64,000 nucleotides of DNA from Echinostoma caproni (Eukaryota; Platyhelminthes; Trematoda; Plagiorchiida; Echinostomatidae), in contig UZAN01039713.1 in the NCBI GenBank assembly GCA_900618425.1, positions 32,399 to 96,398 on the forward strand, read 5' to 3'. The translations under genes were made by a program, and so were the position numbers. Within the stretch, counting starts at the first letter, position 1, and the number at the start of each line of letters is the position of its first letter. Under the pieces are notes generated by a model, which was not told the DNA's origin, did not search any database, and was given only the letters and a program-made list of their open reading frames with translations. Shown piece by piece: positions 10,365 through 22,430 of this stretch.

Positions 10365-13300
10365 GCGTTAAGCAAAACCGAGATCTAGAACCGTAGAGAT
10401 CAGTTATAGGAAAAAATCCTGAGAAATTGGATTTGGTGTAATCTCGCATCGGAAATTTGGGTTGCTTTATTCTGAAGTGTAATTTATCGTAATATTTGAT
10501 ACGGTGAAATAGTGTTCCTTAAAGCCCGTAGCCATCGAAACTCCCGTAACCGTAATTGACGGTTTCCTGTCTGTTTTTCGCAGCCCGTTCACTTTGCTTC
10601 CTTGTTTCTATATTCTATCGCTTTGCTTTTAGAGTTAAAGATGAATAAACCCTTGGCTTTTTCAAATGTACGTTGCATCCCGCCGTGCCGAATTGGTTTA
10701 TATTAAAAATGGTTGGCTATTGAAAGTTTATAGATGTGCTTCAGTTGCCCTTGTGCACGGTGCACCATTGGTTACAAATTAGACCGTTTTACTAGCAAAA
10801 ATGCAGGTTTTTGTATTGCAAAAATATATCATTGTGCATCGAGGAGCATTTATTTAAATTCTGCATGATTGCGCGATCTCGATCGTTCAACGAAATATTA
10901 TCGGTAAAAGGTACACTCCCACTTGGCGAGGTAGAACGCGCATCATTGTTTTGATCACTCAGATGTGTTCAACGTTCCCGATTTCGGTAACTATACTTTC
11001 AATGATTTCGTTAGCGTTGCGGCTCGTTTCGATTTCTAAAAAAGACCAGTAGATAAATACGATGCCATCCATGTCCATGTTTGGTGTCCCGGCCGAAGAT
11101 CAAATAAAAAACTTTCGGGTTTGGGATGTAAACCTTGACCCGATGATCCACACGGTGGATTGGTTTGGTAGCTTAGGAAACTGTTTACCCATTAGAAACA
11201 TTGGCCTTTCGGTTAGTTTATTCGAGTTGCTCAAGCACCTCACATCGTTTTTCCGGTATTATTGGCTACTACAATGCAAATGGGCTGACCTCAAAATCAC
11301 TGTCCATAATTCAAAAACTTGTTTCTATACTTCACAAATGGATAAATTGATCCCGGTTTTTCAAACCTTACGAAACCGAACCCTTAGTAACTGCATCTAT
11401 TAAGTCATTCGTTTTAGTCTTTCAAATGTTTTTAAAATATGGCGATGACAATCGCAAACATCTGTTATAAACGGACTATTCAAGGGATCTCTAAATGCTG
11501 AATTGTTCTATCAGGACGAAACCAACTGGGATACATGAAAAGGGTGATACAACTGTCATTTTGGGGAAGATGAAATTTACACGATTTTAAAATTTTCAGA
11601 TATTCTATTTTGAGTTTCACGATATTTATGTGATGTCACCATTAATACTGTCAGGCGTGATTTAAAATTAATAGAAAAATCCGAATGACTGATTTAAAGG
11701 AAAGTGTAATGTTCTGCAACACCGGGGACATTGGGAGTCAAACAACTATAGTTAATCTGGAGAAAGCTAGAAAGAGCTGGAAAGGTGTAAAATAGCAATG
11801 GATGGGGAATTATCCAGATTACTCCATTTTGCAGTTTTATATGTAGTCCGATTTTTTTCTGCACCCTAGCAACGCAACCTCTCAGAAATTAGAACACGGT
11901 GGTTTATGAAACATATTTTCAATTTCATCAACGCAATATATATAACATGTGAGCATAACTGAGAGTAGCCAGTCGCATCCTGTATTAACATTTCGCTATA
12001 AAAGCACGCACAGGATCATGCCGAACAAAAACCACAATGGTGATTTGAACAAGGTGGTGGGTGAGTGACCAGCTCCGATTTGTGTTTGGTTATGTTATGA
12101 CAAATTTCGACACGAAAGTAAACCGGTTCAAACTGGTTGATGAACGTGGTACAGGGGTATGGGGAGGAGAACATCGTTGTACACATTGTCGCAGGGTGGC
12201 CTCACATGTGTTGTAAGCACTACCATGAGAACAAGGTTTGCGTTACAAGTGTATTTTAAACAAGTAATTACGGCTTCAAAACGTTTCTGTCGACACCACA
12301 CAGAGAAAAATTGAAATAGATCAGCTCATTTTCAAAGGAACCCGAATGGATGATTGAAACTCCGTGAGGTTTGTATGTATCTAATTTCCTGTTGGTAAAT
12401 GTGACCTATAGCCACACGTATGATGCTTCATGAATGTGGAGGACTATAGATGCTCAATGCTAGAAACGTGGACAATCTGCCAGTACATAGAGATGACTTT
12501 GTTTGAGAACTAGACACCTGATAGTGTATTTAAGCAAACGTTCACCAACAAATAGCACATTCTAAAAATGTCAAAGTCTGGTGATGGATTCCGATAGTTG
12601 TAATATTCATGATGGACGTATTTTCGCATAAACTTCGCTAAACATACATCGTACGAAAACATACGAGGTGGTCTAAGCCAACAAAAAGTTGCTTCAAACG
12701 TTGTTTCCCATCTGCGATTTTGGAAATTCCTAAGCACAATTTACTCACTCGTCAGCGTAAAACCTCAATTTTACCAATTTATATGCATCATAATACACAT
12801 TTTGGTGAAAATCGACCTATTGAAAACAGACCTCTGGCCTAAACCACTCTTTCCGACATGTACTATTGTTCTATGTTTGAGTTATCGTAAATAGGTGAAA
12901 ACAAATTCCTTCATAATACTGATGAAAAAAAGCATTTCTTCACGGTGGCCAAGCTGATAAAATCAGGGGAAATAATGAGCGTTTATGAATCACATGAAAA
13001 CTGACGTCATTCCTATTGGACCCCCCAGTCCACAAGGATCTTGCTGACGTATAGTACTGACATCCATACCATAATATCACAACTCACTTGTTGAGAAAAT
13101 TACCGCCTAATTTGTCCTCAAAGAATTCTTCTTTTCAAATTAATGGGGGGACGTATTATTAGAAGTGACTCATTTTGCTACAAATATTGGAATAATGTGT
13201 TTTTGCAACACGGGCGACGCATTACATCCAAAACGAGAGAATTTATCCTCCGTTTCATCTAATCGGTTTCACACAAGTAAACATGAAGAATGCGTGCTGA

Positions 13301-16300
13301 CTGGCATTTTATCAACTGGGTGTTCAGTGGATAAACGTCTTTTCTTCCAGTTTGTCAAATTTAGTCAACCAACTGCAATTTGAAATCGGAGGTTAGAGAG
13401 TTTCCAAAAAGGGTCAAACCATTTTGTGCTGTCCATTGCTGCAGATATAATGATAAACGTTGCTTATCGCAACTTTTATTACAATTTACCCTTCTCAGTC
13501 ACTTTTATCTTTCTTACTTTATTCGGCTCATCCATATACATTTAGAACTGCCAGCAATCAGTTTTTAACCAACTGATGAAACAGATTGCACCAGCACCAA
13601 TCGTATACTTTGCAATCGACGTATCTTTTGGGCAATCAATATATGGATTTGTTGAAAGCTACATAATTTTGAACTCTAATTTCCAGAACTTTCGAGTAAT
13701 AAAACCTTTGAAACAACTAATTTGTAGCGTCACTCAAAAACCGGAGTTATTCCATTCCTCTTATTTTCTCCACGCCGATGCTTATTTTCTTGGATTCAAT
13801 TGGGATGAATTCAAGAATATTTATTCAACTGTGGTAAATTATGGTATTTCTAAATTTATTCTCGTATGCCTTGCACATTGTATCTGTAAATCATCCACCA
13901 CATGCAAAGGTATCACACAAAATCATCATCTACAAATTATCAGTTGTTTCTTTTTATAGCATACAACTTGGTGGCCACCATAAAAATGCCCACACCTGCA
14001 AGCATCGATTTCGCTTGAATCTTGTTCGATTTTTCAATGATTTTCTTTCGCTTTGCTGTCACTTGTGTACATGCAATTAGGAGATATCCCCGGTAACGCA
14101 AAACACCTCTGGGTGGAGAAGTTTCGTATTCTACCGCTATGGTAAATCAATTTTGTGGTTTCATAATTTGAATAAACTACTAGGTAAATAATTTAAATGT
14201 TTCTCATTTTATAAGATAAAATGATTTCACAATCCACTTTGAACCGAAAAAATCCGGTTTTCTGTAGGCTTTTTAATAATTTTGACCGGTATGTGAGAGT
14301 TTATTCATCTAACACAGTCCGCTTATTATTCACAAAAGACGGGCCTTAAAACAACTATACAGCAGATTCATCCTGATATAATCCGAGAGGAGAGGCGGGG
14401 CATAACTTAAATTATAACTGGGATTTTATCCAGATAACCGAAGTTATTATTCCAGTATCCGAATTAGTTGGGATGCCTTGAACGACTCTCATCTGCTTCG
14501 TATGTCAACAGGAAATGTCAAAGAGCTCATCGTGGATGTTCTCTCTTCGTACTGTCTGAATCAGAAAATCAATATCATTTGCTGACATGCATACGACAAA
14601 ACATGTCTGTTTGGCCTTATAAATTTAACGAACTCCTTTCAATTTCGATTAATTTCACCAAATTGATCCTTTTCTCCATTAAATACAGGATATGTTGCAA
14701 AAGGGCACCCAAAAGTATCTCCTAAATAAACATTGATATGTTTTGACTACTCACGAGTAGAAAGTTTTCCATAATAATTTCTTCAAGGGGAAATCCCCTC
14801 TGAAACTTCAATACACCAATCTGCATTTACACACATCCATTGGTAGTGGAAATTTGCGTGTATTGGAAATTCAAAATTAAATCACATGAGTTACATTTTG
14901 GCCTAAACGTGTGAGCTACATCACAGCACTTCTGACACAATCATTTGGAACCATTACGTAGAATGTTTTGCATGCTGTTATCAGATAAATTTAAAAAGGA
15001 AAAACCCGTGAATTAGTTGCTGTTGCAATTTCAGATGTAGATTGAAAAATTGTGAAATTAACACGTTACATCAAAATCGTCCACTATTTATTTTCAGAAG
15101 TGTATTACCATGTGAATAGAAACAACAATGGTACTAAACTAAGAATTTATCGAAATAATCATGAATCAGTGTGAATTTCGCCCTCGGGTATTCGTGAACG
15201 ATTTTGTGAAATGCACCCTAGTGAGTTGATTTGAACTAATCGGAGTTTTCACTTTCGTCAATCGTATTCAGTTTATATGTGAAATCCTTCTCTTGGAAGA
15301 TAAAACAACCGAGTTTTGGATCTGCAATATCTCAGCAGTTGCACCTAATCACTGTTCCGTTCGGGATTTTAACTGTGAACCCACAACCTTGTTTTGTTTG
15401 AGGTTTTTCAATGGACTTGACTAACGCCTGATTGCGACTACCACCAATGACTTCCCCTGAAATGAACAAAATGTCAGTCGTTAAGCGTGACATCTGTAAA
15501 ACATTTCAGTTTCGCTTTCTATTTTCCCGGTTTCTTAGATTACTGAGAACGCTGTCTCAAAGGTTCCTGATGTTCGACAAATTTCTTTAGGTTGTAGTTT
15601 AAAGGCAAAAGATAACTGAAAGTATGTGCCTGTGAGACGGATAGGTATCAATGCGAACGCATCAAGGGCAGTAAAATTATGTTGAATAAAGAGCCAAACC
15701 CATGAATTTAGTCGCTGATCAAGACAGATCACTTAGCGCCTCGTTGTTACTACGATACACTTTGTTTCATTTTTGAATGATTTAGAGAGTTTTACGCAGG
15801 TTCGAACAAATGATCGTAAAATGTGCGTGCATACTGAATGTGAGATAACAGGAAATGCACTGAGTATTTAAGTTTTGAACTGCGTTCGATATCAGCTCAG
15901 ATAAATTCAGTGAAGATAGGCTTACTTCAGTGGAGAGTGAAATTCCAAGTAACTTTATTTTTAAAGGGAAAAAGAAAATGGAACTAAGCAATAAACTTCA
16001 AAGAAGATGTATTCCAGCGTGATTCCTTTAGAAACGTGATGGTCTTTATTGGAAATCCATACCGGCTATATGGATGCATCTGTTCACTAGAGAGAGGATT
16101 ACAAATTTCCGGATAAACACAGTGCTCTTTCGCATGACATGATCTAATAACAAAGGCTATTGATAGTATTAAAATGCCTTCAACTTAGATAAAAACTAGA
16201 GCATTTTTGTCAAATTGTGGCATTCTATTTTGAGCTGCATTATTTAGGAGCAGTGGAACTTGTGAAAAGTCATTTAATTGGTTTCCAGTTTATGAGGGTA

Positions 16301-18141
16301 TCGAAAGACTGCTTAGTTTTCATTTTATGGAAATATGCACGCGTGATAGAATTTAAAAAGGTTTACCTCTTGATTATAACAAAACATCCTGCGCCAATGG
16401 AACGCCAATGCATTCAATGCAATTTAATAATTCCAATATTGAAGAAAACAATTTCTGAATTCTGGTGGATAGTTTTGATAGAAAGCAATATTTTAACAAA
16501 TAATCGGAATAAAATCACACTTAATGAATCGAGCTCGAGGTGAGGTCTAATTTGGAGGATATTTTACAATAGGCGGTAACTGCGTTTGTCCAAAATTAAC
16601 TTCGGATATCAAGTGGTTCTCACTATGAAGAAGTATGCATGGAGCTGTAATGCGGCATAAGAATATATTTTGATATTTCCAAAGGTATACTTTTCATTAC
16701 TTTCTAAGGGGAGTCAGATCCAAGCTGCCCACTAGCCGACAAAGGTTTTGATCCATGTATTCTTAAGATGTACGTCACTTTATTGCATAACCATGCCACT
16801 TTCATTCTTTACTAAAATGTTTAACTATTCATTTGAGTGGAAGAATTGTGATTTCGGCTTGATGGTGAGGTCCGCTGAAAGGCCATTTGCTCGTGAAATG
16901 GTATCATCCTGGATATAAACAAACCAGTCAGAGATCGTTCCAATTGTTGAAAACCAGTTCAAAGTTTGTGTAAGTTATTTTCTTTGTGTTCTATGTGTAG
17001 GTTCAAGTTCAGAAACATTCCGTACTTTTGACCAAGGTTGAATGGAATCCCTGATAATATTTATGGTTATCGTTGAATATTTTGTTATACATCTGAAAAT
17101 TTGATAAACAGGGCTTTGTTCAGATGGAGCAGCAAATGGACAACCTAGTTCTCCCTCGTGGGGACAATAACCGATTAGTTAGACAGACATTCACCTCAAG
17201 GCAGGACATTTCCTATTACAGTACATGCTATGCAAAACATTCTCGTTGCACATCTTGTGCAGACCTCCCGACCTAGTTTTTAAACCATAAAGACGGTTAC
17301 TTCACACTGTTTCGCGTGACTATCATACAAATTAATTTGCCTTTCATTTTAACATAGAGTCCAACCTATCACTTTCAATAGAAGGTACAAAGCGTTAAAA
17401 GCAATTGCATGCAAAAATACTCGACAGGCAAAAAGAATACTGGGAATTGAAAATTTTCCAGAAACCATTTGGTGAGCAGATGCTACGAGCATGAGTGTCC
17501 ATTTACATTTTCAGTACTTTGTTTGGAATTTGTTTTAGTTAATTTTATACTTCACGAGATTGCTAAAGCAAGATAAGGCCAAAGTTGGATGGAATTACTC
17601 TGTCTTGAAGAAAAAATAAAATGCAGATAAGGTTTTGGAAATGCCATTAGAGCTATATGCTGACTTCTGATATCAAACCCAGGGTAAATTGCGAATAGAA
17701 TGACTAATGGACATAACCTACTTTGTTATCGCATTATCAGCAAATAGTTAAACGTCCGAGTTCATGTTTCCCGGAGGGGATAAAATGTAATCTAATAAGA
17801 AGAGGTTGCTATTTTACGGAATTGAAAATACTTTTACCAGTTGACTAATAAACAGAAATCTCAATTACATTTAGCAGATAACGGTAACCAAGATGTTACC
17901 ATTGCTAGGTAATTTCACAATTATTTCTAGCACAGCTTCCAACGCACCGGATTTTTCCCGGGGCATCAACTTGCCAAACGGGTGAAAGTAAATGTTTATG
18001 AAAAAGATGGAAACATTATTATCAGTGGAACGATAACCAATGTGCTTTCAAGATATTCCGCTATTTTCACATCTCGGACATTTTATTCGAAGTAAATTGT
18101 GACAGTGTGAACAAAGTGGACTCACGAATAACAAGTTTTGC
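10365..18141. other. Long tract without a firm gene
   Basis: No conserved protein or repeat family was recognised. Weak candidates are an ATG exon with a nearby TATA box at 11997-12060 (listed separately), a phase-0 island 16289-16360 with a good acceptor (TTAATTGGTTTCCAG) but a poor donor, and a 33-nt island 17651-17683. The last two would fit between 10024 and 18560 without changing phase but are too weak to annotate. The rest reads as AT-rich non-coding DNA. Confidence 0.4.
11997..12060 (+). other. TATA-like box with an adjacent candidate first exon
   Basis: TATAAAAG (11997-12004) is followed by an ATG at 12018 and 14 codons (MPNKNHNGDLNKVV) to a strong donor GGTGG|GTGAGTGAC. The difficulty is spacing: a start site about 30 bp past the TATA would fall after this ATG, so either the TATA is incidental or the segment is a non-coding leader. 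No second exon was identified. Confidence 0.2.
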
Positions 18142-18191
18142 GTATATATATGCTGATATATATATATATATATATGCTGGATATATGCTGA
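18142..18191 (+). repeat. (TA)n microsatellite with TATATGCTG repeats
   Basis: A pure TA run at 18156-18175 is flanked by three copies of ATATATGCTG or a close variant, suggesting slippage expansion of a short unit. Confidence 0.7.
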
Positions 18192-18559
18192 GATTTGAAA
18201 TTTGTGAAGTTATAAAACATCATTGCTAGAAAATATAGGGTGGAAAGTAAATGGTTTTTATTTCATTGTACACCTGTGCGAGCAATGCAATCAATCATAG
18301 TTGGAATAGCACACAATTCTTTGTCTGGTCTTCAAATAAAAATGCATAATTAAAGGCTTACAAATCACGTGACAACCCTCTTGCGGTATCAAATAAAAAA
18401 CTCGAAAACAGAAAAGTATCCTCAGACGCTGAATTAATTTGAAACTTCGACATCGCTCAGGGAAGAAAAAATATAACATTTTCATTATGTTATACGTTTG
18501 ATGTATAACTTTGCAAGGATCACTGGAGCGTATGTAAACTGTTCGTCCATTTTTATTAG

Positions 18560-18631
18560 GTCTTGGCGGATTTAGGTGCACACTTGGTTCAGTCCATAAT
18601 TGACTGTACGTTAAAGACAAACTTCAAGCAG
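18560..18631 (+). CDS. Candidate 72-nt exon
   Basis: The strong acceptor CGTCCATTTTTATTAG and the donor AAGCAG|GTATTAG enclose 72 nt. Only phase 0 is open, giving 24 codons that begin VLADLGAHLVQSIIDC and end KTNFKQ, an amphipathic-helix-like peptide. It enters and leaves in phase 0, compatible with 9922-10024 upstream. A 23-nt island at 21060-21082 (CGCGCAG acceptor, GTGAGG donor) could link it to 25255-25289, but that island is too short to call by itself. Confidence 0.33.
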
Positions 18632-21435
18632 GTATTAGTTATATGACAGCATGCAGCGAATGGCACTAACGGACATATTTCAGAGAAGTTCAATACTGCA
18701 AATAGAATCAGTAGTGGATTTAAGCTTGCCTTCACTGTTCAATTGATAAAACTGAAATCGAGTAAAACAGGTTATTTGACTTGCCGCAATCCAAAAGTAA
18801 ATACATTACTGTGGCACGTTCGTCCTCCGTTTTACAATAATGCTTGTATACGTTGAATGTAGAATGTACCACGTTCCAGTTGCTGACGTTTCTTCCCTGA
18901 AATCCACAACCTTCCCTTAAGTAGCTACCCAGGGTCATCAAAGTCATCGTTATGGCCACACCTTCGATAAAGTTCTATAAATGGGCCAAATCAATATATA
19001 TAATTGTCTTTTAGGAATAGATGTAATTACATTTCTCAATAATCTTTGTGAAAAAATGGACAAACAAATATATTACTACTAATGAAACGTTAACAGCGAA
19101 AATCTGATTACAAATGTATCGGAGCATGGAGCCCCGAAGTCGCTGGGTAGGTCAAAATATATTAGATAAATGTTGGGGATACATTCGTGAATAGGAGACC
19201 ATTGATTTTGAAAAACGTTTTTGTTACCGGATACCCCTGAATAGTTCTATGAACAGTTTAGCGATGGTTTATCATCTTCTCACGAGACGTAACCTGCTTC
19301 ACAGGAAACAAAGTTTACGCTGAATCTATGTATACATGTTAGTAAGCAGGAGAGATACCCAAGAACTTATGGAAACGAATACGGTGTTGTCAACTTTGCG
19401 AAAACCGGATGAAATAAGCTATAATCTAGGAAAAAGAGGTGCTTCGTATGCATGGAAATGCAAACATGGGGAAGGAACAATAATCGGAACGAAAAACCTT
19501 CATATTGAATTTATTCAGAAAAAAACTGGGTTAAACATAAAATGTGCGATTTTTGTTTGAAAACATATGGAGGCATCACGATGGGTTGCGAGAAAAGGGG
19601 TCTGATCCAATTTCGGTGTGCTCATATGACGTTGATCAAGTGATTTTCATTCTCACTAATCACATTTTGATGCAGGAGAATGGGACCATACGTTTTAGTA
19701 TCAGATACCCACAATTTCTAAAATAAAAGAATAATAAGCTACTCTAAATCGTACTGAACGTTTGGTAAGTGTAAACGGCAGAATCTTATATGGAACCACA
19801 AGACAGCGGTAATTCAACTGCCCCATCCTTTCTCATAGATCTTATCATTAGGTATAAGAATAAATATAGTATAGAGAGAAATATCTAAGTAAAATCATAT
19901 AGATTCGGAGCAGTGTCCAACTGTTTAAAAGTTGTTGGTTCACTTACGCTGCGTATAATGAGATTCATCAATCAATAGAACGTTTCCACTTATTTGTTTC
20001 AGTCTCCGATTACACCAGGAACCAAAATAACAGGATAGCAAAGTACCTCACTATTCACAAAAAGTTTTCCCGTCGGTGAACTCTAATACTTTGTTTGAAC
20101 TAGTTACGTAACTCGGTCATTCAAGTTTAGGATGGTTCTCCTACTCAAGATTGACTGCACTATCGTTGGGTTACAGTGACCTCAAACTGTCAGTTCCTTA
20201 CTTTTGGGTATAGTTTGGGATGGCGAATTTGAATCTGATCGCTGAATCTCTAATTGGTAGGTGACCCATGTGTCATTGTTCATTACTGTAGAAGTTGAAA
20301 ATGAGAAGTTCAAAAGAATTCATTTAATTTGAATTTTATTGACTCCGGTTCTCTAAAGTTCGATTCGAAGTAAAAAAAAATCATTTTTATATTATCCTGT
20401 TATGTTGTTTCCCTGAAAATAAAACTTCAATTCAATGATTTATACTGTGCACAATGTTTTCGAAGTCGTGTGAATACAAGAGAGACGCATTTGACTTGGT
20501 TGAATGAACCACGACGGCCAATATCCATTTTCTTCTATTTAGGGCTGAATTTCGTTCTTCAGGATGAAAATAGTAGCATAGGATAATTTCCATTAGTTCA
20601 GTTGGTAGATACCATTACTGATTGCATGAATCAATATAAACGAGTGGTAGATTTATTAGGAGTACTATGTTGTGGATTTTTCCCTAATTCAGTAAAATAC
20701 CCAAACAATTTGAAAGTAAAGAATCAACCAGGCTTCAAGAATTTTCATCTTGCCTGATTTTATCCCATAGCAAGAAAAACTTGAACTACCATAACGTCGA
20801 ACAAATATCTCCGTTTAGTGGCATTCAATAATTGGATACACACAAACTTTATAAATCCAAGAGATTTTCAAATAAAGTTGTTATTACACTCTTCCATCTA
20901 TAGTATTCGTATCTTTTTGAAAATCTACAATAGGTGTTCGGTAATTTGTTTCCCAATTATCACCATGAAATATATGTACGCGCACTTTTCTGTGAAGGAT
21001 TGTGTCGCCCTCCATCGAGATTTATTTTGAAGATATCACATTGTAGATTTCCCGCGCAGCGTGGGAGATCAATTGTACGACGGTGAGGTTGGGAGATAGA
21101 ATAAAGAAAAAAGCAATACATTCATGATGAAATGAATTAAAGCTAATAATATTCATTTAGTTTTTTAATGAAAAAGAACATTATTCTATGAGTTATTCAT
21201 TGTTTTTCCCCATTTAGGGTATACATGCCTATTTCTACGGTCCCAAAGACAGATAAAATTTTGACTTGAAATTATCATAAATCACCTGATCTAGAGACTT
21301 ACACTTTCGTAGAAGCATACTACACGTTAATCAATTTTTCCTGTATTTTAATTAGTTATACAAAACATGTTGGGTTGGAAAATTATCCGAGAAAATTTCC
21401 TGCTTATTTATAAAGATAATTTGGGTTTGCACCAT
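18632..21435. other. Tract without a supportable gene
   Basis: AT-rich sequence with short frames only. It contains the 23-nt exon-like island at 21060-21082 mentioned under 18560-18631 and a donor-like TTTG|GTAAGTG near 19766 with no convincing upstream exon. Nothing else was recognised. Confidence 0.45.
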
Positions 21436-22430
21436 TCATGCTATCATGCTTTTCCTTGAGGGGCCTTTGTAGTTCTGATTCTGGATCATGTCGTGAATGA
21501 CAGCTACGGATGATCTTTGACACAAGCAAAATACAAAACTATCGATTTCCAAATGGAAAGCTGATTGAATAACTTCAAAACCATCTGTATAAAGAAAAGT
21601 AAGCAACAACCGGTGATTAGAGTCTATTCGAAAACGGATATAAAAAACCAGTAGAAAGTCATGTTTTTCGTTCAAATAAATAAATCCCTAAACTCAAGCA
21701 AACTGCAATTCTATATCAGTTAGTTTGAGCTGTTATAATATGGAAACTTGGAAACTACTACTACGGATTTCAGGGTCTGATGGTCTTGAGGAAATCAGTC
21801 CCTAGATAATTAGAAGATACAAAAATATCTGGTGTTTTCTTCCTGGGTGCTATGCCTGAATCACCAGCGGTGGCAGGAAATCGACTCCACTTATCTTGAG
21901 GCTCGCTTTTGTAGTACTTTTTATATGAACCCAATTGAGTACAATGGACTCAGTTTCACCGTTTGCAGGAAGTATTTGACCTCAGTCTGTTTAAATCCTT
22001 GAGTCATCGGAAACATGACGCACAAACGCACCAGAGTAACCGGTATCATGAGTCATTTGAAATCAAACAGTAATTACCGTTGTCGAAATACCAGTGTCTT
22101 TATTTTGTCACAATCAAACACCAGACAACCTTCAACTTGAGATTATTTCTCTTTCATTGGATCGATCAACGTGATTATCGGGAAGATTCCTATGATCGAT
22201 CAAGGACGGAAGGGGAAGAAATCTATGATAAGGATATTTACATAAGTGTGGGCGTATATTCTGTCAATGTTGTGGCATTGAATCGATGACACTGAACACG
22301 TGATTAGTGCCATATATTTTGAAATATGGTAACCTTTAAACGTTTCTGCATCTTCACTCGTTTGCGAGGAGCAAACCAGTGCCAGTAAATGAAAGAGGAA
22401 CAGAAGGACTGCAGGCATAACATTTTTCAT
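21436..22430 (-). CDS. Candidate two-exon gene for a small secreted protein
   Basis: The model is minus-strand exon 1 at 22430-22334 and exon 2 at 21584-21436. Exon 1 starts at an ATG and begins MKNVMPAVLLFLFHLLALVC, a clear signal-peptide shape (basic start, long Leu/Phe core, Cys-Ser region at the likely cleavage site), followed by an acidic segment QTSEDAETFK. It ends AAAG|GTTACC with one base carried. Exon 2 follows a strong acceptor (TTACTTTTCTTTATACAG), needs exactly one carried base, and reads DGFEVIQSAFHLEIDS onward to a TGA, with a CLCQ motif and a basic tail. The total is 81 residues. The donor is only moderate, the intron (about 750 nt) could hide more exons, and no family was recognised. 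Confidence 0.33.

Noticed and set aside
10331..10365. Hammerhead ribozyme suggested by CTGATGA followed by GAAA
   Set aside because: The CTGATGA bases are consumed by the perfect stem, and the GAAA is displaced, so the catalytic core cannot form.
13576..13959. 127-codon plus-strand frame
   Set aside because: AT-rich composition with no recognisable domain and no splice borders.
16217..16539. 108-codon plus-strand frame ending at a GTGAGG donor
   Set aside because: The frame has no ATG at its start. Using the good internal acceptor at 16288, the output phase does not fit any neighbour; the length alone is not unusual.
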